NCBI GenBank assembly: GCA_032358165.1
Contig: JAALGY010000033.1
Coordinates: 806,001-870,000, forward strand
Reading direction: 5' to 3'
DNA: 64,000 bases
Origin: Diplosphaera chodatii
Taxonomy: Eukaryota; Chlorophyta; Trebouxiophyceae; Prasiolales; Stichococcaceae
Made by a program: the position numbers and the translations under genes. The notes beneath the pieces are model-generated. The model was not told the DNA's origin. It was given only the letters and a program-made list of their open reading frames with translations, and searched no databases. Within the stretch, counting starts at the first letter, position 1; every line of letters starts with the position of its first letter. Shown one piece after another: positions 47,182 to 56,322 of this stretch.

Positions 47182-48926
47182 TCAATCCTGCTTGGGGCTG
47201 TCCTTTCCGTTGGCGTCTTCACCAGCCTCAGCACCATTTTCAACAGGTGATGCACTCCGGCTCTTGGACTTGGCAGGGGATGCGCTGCGGCTGCGACTCC
47301 TACTCTTGCTGCGCGGGGATTTGGACCTGCGCATACGAGCAGATCGCCCCATGTCGAGACAGCATCGCACTCTTCTGTCAGCTCACTTCGACCACTTGCA
47401 GGCCTACTGCAAGTGGAACTGCAGGTACCGAGTGCTGGAGACAATCGGACAGTCTGACGCTGCAGAATGACTCGCGAACGAGTCTCTTCATACAACACCT
47501 GGACTTCGATCGGCTGGATGCGGAGCGAGAGCGAGACGAATAGGACCGGCTGCGGCTGCGACTCCTGCTGCGGCTGCTGCTGGGGGAGCGGCGTCGGCTG
47601 CGGGAGCGGCTGCGGGAGCGGCTGCGTGAGCGGCCACGCTCCTCCTTCACCCGGATGTATGCCCTGCAATGCCCGGGCAGGTGCGCCATCAATGCAACAT
47701 GCTGAAATTACTGCTGGGACAACTACTTGCACATGCAATCCTCAGCTGCCACATTGGCAGGACGGCGCACCGGTCGAAGGGGTTCTTGAACTCGGTGTCG
47801 TCCAGCTTCCGGAGCGCATACTTCATGTCGTCCTTCGTGGCGAAGTCCACAATGCCGATGGTACGGTCGCGGCTGTCCCGCATCACCTGCATGACCACAT
47901 GCAAGCTTACCCGCACTTCCTGTGGTCAATGAGCACTTGGCGAGACTTCCAGGGCATGCGGTGTGCAGCAAAAGGCACGCCAACCGGGACGCCAACCCCA
48001 GCAACTGCACCTGCGTGAACGTCACGTCGCCATATCTGCGGCAGGTGTCTTTGAGGTCCTGCCAGGATGCCGACTGCGGCAGACCGCTGACCACCAGGCG
48101 GTACCCGGTCTGGCGGGACACGCCACCACGGCCACCGCTACATGAGAAAAGCTGAGGATCGTCCGGGTTTTGTTAGAAGCTGAGACATGTGTGTGTCCAG
48201 CTGAAAGCAATCAGAGCACCGATGCAATGGCAGATGTCAAAGAACAAGATGCACTTGTGCCACAGATGCTAATCTCAAAATTCCTTACCCAAAGCCACCG
48301 CCGCCGCCGCCAAAGCCGCCACCGAACGGAGGCGGTCCGCCGAACCCACCGCCAAAGCCGCGACCGCCACCACCACCAAAGCCGCCGCGGCCACGGCCTT
48401 GTGCCAATTCGACCTGTGATGAACAGTATTGTTTGTGCATGCAGGTGAGTGCGTTGCCCTCGACAGGGACGCCACATGCCAAGCAAGCCTGGCAAGCAGC
48501 CACTTTGTGCACCTGATCTTCTGAACAACTCTTCACACTAGGCCTCACCCGCAGCCGGTTCCCATCAAAGTCGTAGCCATCGCGGCCTCGCACAGCATCC
48601 TCGGCATCGCGCGAGGAGTCGAACTCAATGAAGGCGAAAGCGGGCGGCCGCGTCGGGTTCTTCAAGTCGACGTCCCTGCACCACGCTCGACGATGCAGGC
48701 TCGGTATGCGTGCCAGCCCAACATTGGTGTAGAGGACGGCAGCCATGGGAAGGCGCAAGCAAAACACCAGTGTGACCTGCCAGTGCTGGTGCGGACCTAG
48801 TCACAGCCAGAGCTCGCAGTTCATAGGTCGGCACCTGATGCGGCCATACTTGGCGAAGAGGTCCTCCACCTCTGACCGCCGCACATCGCTTGGCAGATTG
48901 CCGCAGTACACCGTCTTGCTTGCCAT
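47182..48926 (-). CDS. SR splicing factor of the SRSF1/SR34 subfamily
   Basis: Seven exons (48835-48926, 48549-48675, 48290-48413, 48011-48137, 47771-47886, 47499-47661, 47182-47326) sum to 894 bases, or 297 residues, with all phases matching. Domain order: RRM1 from [20 protein letters not shown] (RNP2 YCGNLP; RNP1-like AFAFIEF) to about residue 75; a glycine linker of GGGFGG repeats (about 78-112); a second, pseudo-RRM containing YRLVVSGLP and the diagnostic SWQDLKD motif (about 120-200); and a C-terminal tail rich in RS dipeptides (about 205-280) ending [19 protein letters not shown]. The SWQDLKD motif assigns it to the SRSF1 (ASF/SF2) class, called SR30/SR34 in plants. These proteins bind exonic enhancers and recruit U1 and U2AF in the nucleus. 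In plants such genes are often autoregulated by alternative splicing; nothing here proves that. Confidence 0.97.
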
Positions 48927-50221
48927 GGTGACCGGCAGTCACCTGCAGCTGCACGACATGTCGACTGGAGATGAATCAGGTCTCACTGCAGACAGGTTTC
49001 CAGGCGCAGCTGCACACGGCATCTGGGAGTAGGTCTGGAATGCTTGCTGGGACAGCTCGCAGGCTAGATCAGAGGTGGCAGGGTGCGAGGACCTGCGCCT
49101 CCAAGCGCTAGCGTGCAAGGGGCCCTGTCCAGCATCCTCATCCCCACAGTGCTCCCTCCACAGTGCTCCCCCGAGGTTCCCGCCAACATCATCCAGCTCA
49201 CAGCGCGCCCACAGGGTCTCGCCTCGACAGTTGCAAGTGCTCCACGCACACCGCCACCGGACTGGTACATGTCCTTTCAAACGCTGCTGCATACAGTCCG
49301 TCTCGCAGTCCGGCATTCGGTGTGCCATTTGTGCATTGCATCCAAGCCGGCGTGCGCATGGCGCCTCGCATCACTCACGTCTATCTGACCGCATGCTCCT
49401 CAGAGGGGCTGCCTTACGTGGGAACTGCTGGTTGCAGAGCAACGCTGACTGTGGGCGGCACATTGACGTTCTTCTGCCTGTCTGGGCTGTCGTGTGGGCA
49501 GGTCGGTAGGTGGTGGGGCTGCTACTGCTGCTGCTCACCTGTGCGGGTGCACGATCTCCTACGCGTGCGCTGCTAGGCTTGCGCCGTCCAGCAGCCGTGC
49601 CAACCCCCTGCTCGTGGCATGCAACATGACATATCAAGACTTTGCTCGATAGACAACTTGATCAAGCTTGTGACTTGACGTCACTGAGCTCGCAAGATGG
49701 TGCACAAATGCACATCCGTACCTGTTCGTCGGAAAGTATCTTTGCTTTGCGCTGGTTTTACTACTGCTCACATGTCTGCAGGGCCCACGGAGCAAGTCGA
49801 AGGGTGCATGCCGCCTGGGAATCGATGCACGGCTGCATGGCTGGACTCCCTCCCGCGGCCAAGGATCTCGGCGCGCGGGCCCGTGCCAAGAGCAAGCTCA
49901 GCGCATGGTTGGCAGTTAGCAGAGGCACCTCGGCCACGTACCCGATGCAAGCAGATGTAGCTGTTTCGACCGCAGTAGCTGTAGCATCTTTTCATCACGA
50001 CTTGCGTGCATGCACGGTAGAGAGAGGGTTTGCGGAAACCGTTTCGGACAGCTGGTTTTGGTGCAGCAGCGCGATGATGCTGACACGGGCCAGCAGCATC
50101 CCTTGCGACGCGACGGGACCCGCCTCGCAGACTGGGCAGCCCAGCCAATGGACACCCATGCGGCAAGGGGCGAACTGGAGCCCAGGGACCAGGAGCATGA
50201 ACAACCTGGTGCCGTCACGGG
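48927..50221. other. upstream of the SR gene; no confident gene
   Basis: This 1.3-kb stretch includes the SR gene promoter on its left side and leads into a TPR-type gene on the right. The plus frame running from 49642 to about 50480 is open (280 codons) but most of its translation is not protein-like. The plus ORF at 49083-49388 (MRGPAPPSASVQGALSSILI...) could be a targeting leader for the TPR gene but has no supporting splice chain. I could not assign additional exons; some 5' exons of the TPR gene may well lie here. Confidence 0.35.
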
Positions 50222-51036
50222 CGTTCGTCACAGGCGTCGGCCACACAACCAGGAGGCAGAAGAGCGCGCACTACCTGCAGGCGCTCCGGCTTGCCAGGTG
50301 CTGCTGCGCTCTTGTCAGCATGCTCGTGTCTGACGCAGCACCAGCACGTGCCATTCGAATTTGTGGCCTGCGGACGCTCGTCTTGCTATCCATGTATCTC
50401 GTTGGGTTGTGCATCATGTCACTCACGTTGTTTGCAGCACTGGTCGTCAGTGGCGCTTGTTTGGGAACGTCAGGTACATGTTGATCGCGTGGGTGAGCAT
50501 CGTTTTTCCACACCACGGTGCAGGGAGCAGCATTACGACGATGCCAGGCAGGTCTTTGCCATGGCAACAGCACAGCAGCCTGACGAGGAGATCGCCTGGG
50601 TCTCATGGGCCCAGGTCAGCGATGTGGCACCGCATGCGCCCTGCCAATTCCTCCTACATGATCATAGGACACTGCAAGAGCTCACACGCATTACAAACCC
50701 TTCTGTCGTGCCGTGTAGATGGAGAAGCGAACAGAAGCGCAGAAGGAGGATGACAGCAGCACGCGGCGCTTTGTACGCAGCCGTGCCGTGCTGCAGAAGG
50801 CGCTGCAGCTGAACCCGCACAGCGCGCGCATCTGCCAAGCCTGGGGCCTGCTGGAACTTCAGGCTGGCAACATGTGGGCAGCACTTGCGCTTTTGGAACG
50901 GGCCTCACGCACTGACGCCCGTTGCGCACCGGTGCTGCGGTGGCAGCCGGTGCAGGCACCGCGCATCGCAGTATCGTCACGTCGGCAGCATGTTAGCCGC
51001 AGAAAGCTCGGAGCCAAACTGAGCAGCATTGCCTAG
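50222..51036 (+). CDS. TPR/HAT-repeat protein, C-terminal exons only
   Basis: Exons at about 50222-50297 (QKSAHYLQALRLA), 50438-50473 (TGRQWRLFGNV), 50524-50614 (EQHYDDARQVFAMATAQQPD, EEIAWVSWAQ) and 50719-51036 join with matching phases and end at TAG 51034-51036. The last exon continues MEKRTEAQKEDDSSTRRFVR, RAVLQKALQLNPHSARICQA and WGLLELQAGNMWAALALLER, a clear pair of half-a-TPR (HAT)-like helices with W/A/G positions as in the chloroplast RNA factors HCF107 and Mbb1 and in other HAT proteins. The tail is basic and ends KLGAKLSSIA. Only about 170 residues are supported, much shorter than those families, so either 5' exons were missed upstream or this is a shortened gene. A role in organelle RNA metabolism is an inference. 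Confidence 0.5.
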
Positions 51037-51493
51037 TCGCTTCGGGGGTTGTGCATCTCAACTGCCTAGCCTTGAGCAGGGTCGAGCAGGAAGGTGGCTC
51101 ACTTTCACACTAGGCAACCGGCCAGAGGTGACGTCGGCAACTGGCGTCACTCAGCACACTGCAGCTGAGTTGGGCTGTTTCATCAGGCATTGACAGCTGG
51201 AGTGGCAATGCGCCCAGCGTCAAACACCGTTGTGTTGTGGTTTGAGTCCGCTCGTATGCAAAGTCTGTGTTGAGTGGAGTGGCAGAGTGTGCAGCGAATG
51301 GCATCGTGCTTGCACCAGTTTTGTGGTCGTTCACACTCAAATGTCATGCAGTGTAACTACAGAGCGCATCCTGATCAACACCAGTTCTGCAAACGAAGCA
51401 GCGTAACTTGCCGATCAACAAAAATGTGCTCTGTTGCTGATGTGACACAGTGCCATCAGCACTGCCGGCATCCGTGTGCATCGCTAGATGTTG
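51037..51493. other. convergent intergenic spacer
   Basis: The 457 bases between the TPR gene stop (+) and the coiled-coil gene stop (-) should contain both 3' UTRs. The plus frame from 51274 is open for 395 codons, but it mainly runs antisense to the coiled-coil gene and is not treated as a gene. Confidence 0.5.
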
Positions 51494-54400
51494 CTAGCAT
51501 GCCGCCAGCGCCTTGCGCACTGCAGCACCACTGCTCACTGCGCTCGCAGTCTGCTCCGCCAGGATTGCTGCTGCGGCAACCTGCGCCGCTGCTGCCGCCT
51601 GGCACAGAGCAATGTGACACTCTCGAGTCTGGGGACACGTGCAACTGCCAAAGAGAAGATTGGTTGGCCGCAGGTGACACTACAACCACACGGTGCAAGA
51701 GCCGTGCATGCCCTGCAGTGCGCAGAGCAGGGTTGCCCTGTCACCTGCAGCCCAGCCAGCTGAGCCTCGAGAGTGGCAACGACCGCCGCCGATGCCTTCG
51801 TCGCGTTGCGGGCACCATCCGCTTTTGCCACTGCTTCCTGCATTCGCTTTGTCTGCGCCTCCAGCTTTGCTTCCACATCCTTTGCCTGCGCAACACGCAT
51901 GTCCCACATGATCCAGCAGAAACCGGTTGCTCCTGCTGCAACCGCCAACGGAGGTGCACCACCCGGCAGATCAGTGAGATGCTGCCGCCGACTATCTATC
52001 TGCCTGCAGACGCCTCCACCACAGTCAGTCACCCTCTTCTCGGCCGCGCGCCGCAGGCGGCCGTCCGCCTGGCGGGCAGCCTCCGCGTCCGCCAGCTTTG
52101 CCTCGGCGGCGCGCCTCGCCTCGCGCTCCGTCTGCAGCGCTGCTGCCTTCTTCTCGGCGCCGGCCTGCGCAGCGGCCAGATGGCATGCTCGCCTGAGCAG
52201 GCTGCAGGGTTTGCAGGATATCCATGTTCCCTTGAGATCCTGCATGCGGTGTCACGTGCGACCGGGACCCACTGCATGTGCTGGATCTGCTCCCCATCTG
52301 TTTGCATCTCACCTGCACTTCTTTCAGCTTGGCTGCGGCCCGTGCGTCTGCACGACCACGGGCCTGCGCTTCTGCTGCAACAGCCGCGGCATTGGCAGCT
52401 GAGCCCGACTCCAGCTTCGCCAGCAGCGTGTGCACCTGCGGGTCTCAGTCACACAGCATAATCAGAGGGACCCGTACAGTAGGAGGCACAGGCGCTCATA
52501 GCAGGGTCAGCATGGCCCAAGCACATCAGGCTGCTATGTACTGTGGCGGGCGGTCCCTCGTCGAGGCTCCTGCAGCTCCATGGAGCATTGTGACTCACCT
52601 CGCTTTCGGCAGCCTGCAGGCGCCGTGCAGTGTCCGCAGCCTCGCCGTCCGCTTTCTGCGCCGCCGCCGCCGCTGCCAGCCTCGCAGCCTCCAGCTGCGT
52701 CGTGACGGATGCGACATCGGCGGCGTGGCGCGACTCCGCCTCAGCCGCGGCCTGGCGCAGCCGCTGCAGCTCAGCCTGGAGCTGCCTGATCTGCCCAGCC
52801 TCGGGGTCTGCACTCATCTGGACAGCTGCAAGTGGCTCTGCAGCGGCAGGCGGAGCCGGCGTGCTCGCTGCGGGGTCTGCCACCTTCCCGCGACGGTGCA
52901 CCGCTTTCTTGCCTGGCGCCGGCTTCTGCTTTTGCTCGGTCACGGCCTGCTGTGGCGCCGGCTGCGCGGCGCCAGGCCGGCCGTCGGCGCCCGTGCCAGC
53001 TGGTGGCGCCACAGCAGGGTCAAGGCACTCAGCCCGTGGTTGTGCCGACGGCTGCTCAGCAGCTGCAGCTATTTGTGCTGCAGCTGTGCTGTCCGGCCTG
53101 CTGTCGGGCTGTGGGGTGGGTACTGGAGCCTCTGACGCTGACTTGCGGAGGCGCTGCGGGCTGGCCAGCTCCTCTTCGGTCTCCTCCGCAATGTCCCGCA
53201 GCCGATCGTAGTAGCTCTGCAACGAAGCATATGCCCTTAGGCGGGTGCTTTATGTTGTGTTTGAAAGACAGCCACAACGTGCATCGCTTGTCACAGGGAT
53301 GGCATTTGCTGCTTGTGCATGACACATGTCCAACCGAGGTTTGCTGATGCGGTCTATGCCAGAGCCGGGGCTGCACACCTTGCCCTGCCAGGACTGCTGG
53401 AGGCGCTGCCGCAGCGGGGCGGACGGCTTTGACGGCCGGTCGGACTCCTCGCCCGGCAGCAGCTCGTCCGCCATATCCGTCAGCTGCCTGGACATCGCTG
53501 CCACTGCTGCGGCAGTGTCCTGCGCAACATCACACGGCGTGAATACCCTCACGCATGGACATCTGCGACCAGCTGGCTCAGTTCTGTGCCTGCGCAGGCG
53601 TGCAGTGATGCGCCCCGGTCAAGCGTGAGCAGCGGCCACGGCAGCGCTGGCTGCAACCGCCCCTGGCTGGCCCGCGGCTCACCTGCCCTGGAGCGAGGGT
53701 GGTGCGCCGCTGGCGCGCCGCCCGGCGCCCCTCCTTCCCCGCAGCGGCAGCCTCACTGCTGGCCGGCGTCTCCACCATCACCTGCCACGGTCGACCGGCA
53801 GGCCGTTAAGAACTTGAGGTCGTACCTCACCCTGCTGGCAGGGTTGTTTGCAGTCTTATACTATATCAGCAGTTGCATCAAGCCGACAGGCATCTGCAGA
53901 GCCCTCACCGGCAGAGCGCTCTTACGACGGCTGGTGGCGGCGGCCTTGGCCGCCTTGGCGGCACTGTCAGCGCCCTGCTGGGCTGCCTCCCGCTCACGCA
54001 GGCGGTTGTAGTCCAGCAGCGCCTTGTCCAGCTGCAGATGGATGGGCACATGACGGGAGTTGAAATGACAATACCGCGGCCGTGCACCCGAAGTAGAAGG
54101 AAGTCAGGCCCTCTCCTGCTCAAAGCATTCATTGCTTGCTTCCTCAGCACCGATGCCTGTGACGGCACCGACGCAGTGCAGTGATGTCGCATTCAAAGCA
54201 GCAACGTAAACTGCCGGCACAGTTTGTCACTCGTCGTGCCTCGCCGTCGTCGCCATTGTACCAGTCGCCAAACCGCTGCACCACCGCGGCCGAGGTGCGC
54301 CGCCCGCGCCGCGTCACAACAGGCGACTGGCATGCAAGCCGCTCGTCAGCAGAGTCCTGCAGCAGTTGCACCCAGCATCGACCTTGTCAACGGTCCAAAG

Positions 54401-55481
54401 CCAGACGGTTTGCTCCGGCACGCATGCATTCGCAGCTTGATGACAGCTGCAGCCAGCCGCTGAGGCACACCGCATCCTGCGAGGCGCCCCGCCGCTCCCC
54501 AGTCGGGCAGTACTCAGGGCTGCCGCCCATGCCCGCCTCCTCGTCGCTGGCATCCGACACCGCGTCTGCATAACGGCTGACGGGCGTGTCTGCAGCCGGT
54601 GTCAGGGCGCTGTGCGGAATGGCGGGCGTCCGCCGCTCCCCAGACGCCTGAGCCTCCGCCGCAGGTGCTGGCGTGTGCGGTTGCCTGGCTGGTGGCTGCG
54701 AGGCTGGCGTGTGCGCGACACTGCGCTCAGCGATTGGCGGAGGTTGCGGAGATGTGAGATGCCGCGGCGGGCTGTCGGCGTCGACCCGCTTACCCGTGCC
54801 AGGGCTTGCTGCTGCCGCCGCATCATGAAGCTGAGAGGCTGCCTCCGTTGCTGCGACAGCCGGGTGCTGTGACGCAGATGGGAGCTGCTGCGCAGCCGGT
54901 GTCTCTGCCATTCTGACGCCAGCCTTTGAAGCGGCAGGGGCGTGTGACATACGCCGCCTGGCGGCCGGGCCACTCTGAGGCAGCAGGCGTCGCGTGCCGA
55001 TGCCCTGCGGCGCCCTGCCGGAACGAGGCAGGCCGGGCCTGCTGGCGGCCCCCGCCTTTGCGGCTGCCAGCAGAGATGCATCTAGGTTTGTTTGGCCTGG
55101 TGCGGCTGTGCTGGCATGTGCGCCAACTGTCTCAGGCTGTCCGTGTGACAGCGGATCAGTACCTTGAGCTGCGTGCTTCAGACCAGCGTCGTCAGCTCCG
55201 TCCCCTGCTAATTGTTGCATATTTGGTGCGTCGGTGCCGAGCTGCATCTGCTGCTGCTGCTCCTCATTTTGGCTGAGCTGCTGGCCAGCTGACTCTGGTG
55301 CTTGCCCGGTGGAGGTTTCAGCTGCTGGCTGGTGTGCGGCTTTGCGGGCGGACTGCGCGGCTGGCTGCTTCAGCTTGGGGATCGTGAACTTCAGCAAGTC
55401 GTCTGCGCCGGGGGCGGCATCACCCGGGCCCCTCCGCGCCGGGGTCCGCAGGCTGTTTGTGACGCTGTGTAGCGGCGCCAT
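51494..55481 (-). CDS. long disordered and coiled-coil protein, family unrecognised
   Basis: Leftward gene from ATG 55479-55481 (MAPLHSVTNSLRTPARRGPG) to TAG 51494-51496 (ending SSGAAVRKALAAC). The first exon (about 54470-55481) encodes some 335 residues rich in Ala, Pro, Gln and Ser, with TPAA and HTPA motifs, probably disordered. Next come SPVVTRRGRRTSAAVVQRFG (about 54235-54325), LDKALLDYNRLREREAAQQG (about 53909-54037), VMVETPASSEAAAAGKEGRR (53677-53784) and MSRQLTDMADELLPGEESDR (53378-53520). Then a large exon opens with SYYDRLRDIAEETEEELA and runs into heptad-rich segments such as IRQLQAELQRLRQAAAEAES (52600-53220). Further coiled-coil exons are LLAKLESGSAANAAAVAAEA (52315-52437), LQTEREARRAAEAKLADAEA (52028-52175) and VEAKLEAQTKRMQEAVAKAD (51742-51885). 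It would suit a cytoskeletal, centrosomal or Golgi scaffold; I cannot name it. Confidence 0.62.
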
Positions 55482-56322
55482 GGTCAGCAGCGCAGGCGTT
55501 CCTGGGGAGCACTTGCGAGTGTATACGCAGGTGTGCCCATTGTATACCACTTCACACTTTGCCTTGATGCATGCATGCATGTGACCAATGCAGTGTCAGC
55601 GTGGAATGAACAATATTTCCGTATGCGAACAGCTTGGATGCGGAGAGGTTGAAATCACCTGTAAGGATAATGTGCGGATGCAGGCGAACGATGTGCCAAG
55701 GACTGTCGGAGGTATCGCCTAGCAGCCTACATCAGTGTCTGTTTTGGCGCAAATGGTCGCGCCCATGATGGTAGCCATCGCGCGTCGAAACAATATTATG
55801 CCGTGCGAAACAAAGACGTGCATGCGAATGGTTTACCTCTGTGTATCGCGCCCTGCACTCCCTGCGGATGGCCAGCATGATCCCATCTGCTTCTGCACAG
55901 TTTGAAGGACTGCCAATCAGGACCGGATCCAGACGATAGGCAACAACAGTTGGCGAGGGTTCCCCACTCCAGGTGAGCCCCATGTTGACTACAGAATGCA
56001 GCCCAGCGAGCCAACATCAGCGCCTGCTCGTCCGTTGTTCTGAGTCAATTGTACCAATGTAATGCTCTGCGATTACAGCTTCGACATAAAGGATGCAGGA
56101 GACTGAAAATGTGGGCAACACTGCAGCATCTGATTTTGCACCGCGTAGCGCCAAGAGCTTCTAGGCAACCTTCAATTGCACTTCAGATATGGACCATTGT
56201 TCAGCTTGCCAATGCTTTCGTGACAGTATGTCAGCCTGAGATCGCGGATGACGCACGACATCACGGTGCATTATCTCAGGTGGATGTCAACGCTGCCAAC
56301 AAGCCCAAAGCTGCCGTAGCTG
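55482..56322. other. intergenic region with one exon-like ORF
   Basis: The 841 bases lie between the coiled-coil gene start (55481) and the NIPA8-like stop (56323); both read leftward. It should include the coiled-coil gene promoter. An exon-like open stretch at 55837-55988 is described separately. The part at 56000-56322 is AT-richer and shows nothing I can support. Confidence 0.45.
55837..55988 (-). other. exon-like open segment, possible gene relic
   Basis: On the minus strand a segment bounded by a TGTAG acceptor side (55989) and a GAG/GTAAAC donor (55836) reads MGLTWSGEPSPTVVAYRLDP, then VLIGSPSNCAEADGIMLAIR and RECRARYTE. A little further left, after a TTACAG acceptor, a second frame gives GDFNLSASKLFAYG (55620-55660). 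TWS...RLDxVLI and GDFN are both reminiscent of motifs in endonuclease/exonuclease/phosphatase (LINE-type) domains, but they occur here in the reverse of the usual order. It could be a rearranged retroelement relic, an unannotated small gene, or coincidence. Confidence 0.25.

Noticed and set aside
47467..48018. Plus-strand Gly/Cys-rich ORF ([20 protein letters not shown])
   Set aside because: Antisense of the RS-dipeptide exon of the SR gene. Repetitive RS codons create this artefact.
51274..52461. 395-codon plus-strand ORF
   Set aside because: It overlaps the exons of the coiled-coil gene on the other strand and its translation is Cys/His/Arg-rich noise with no domain.
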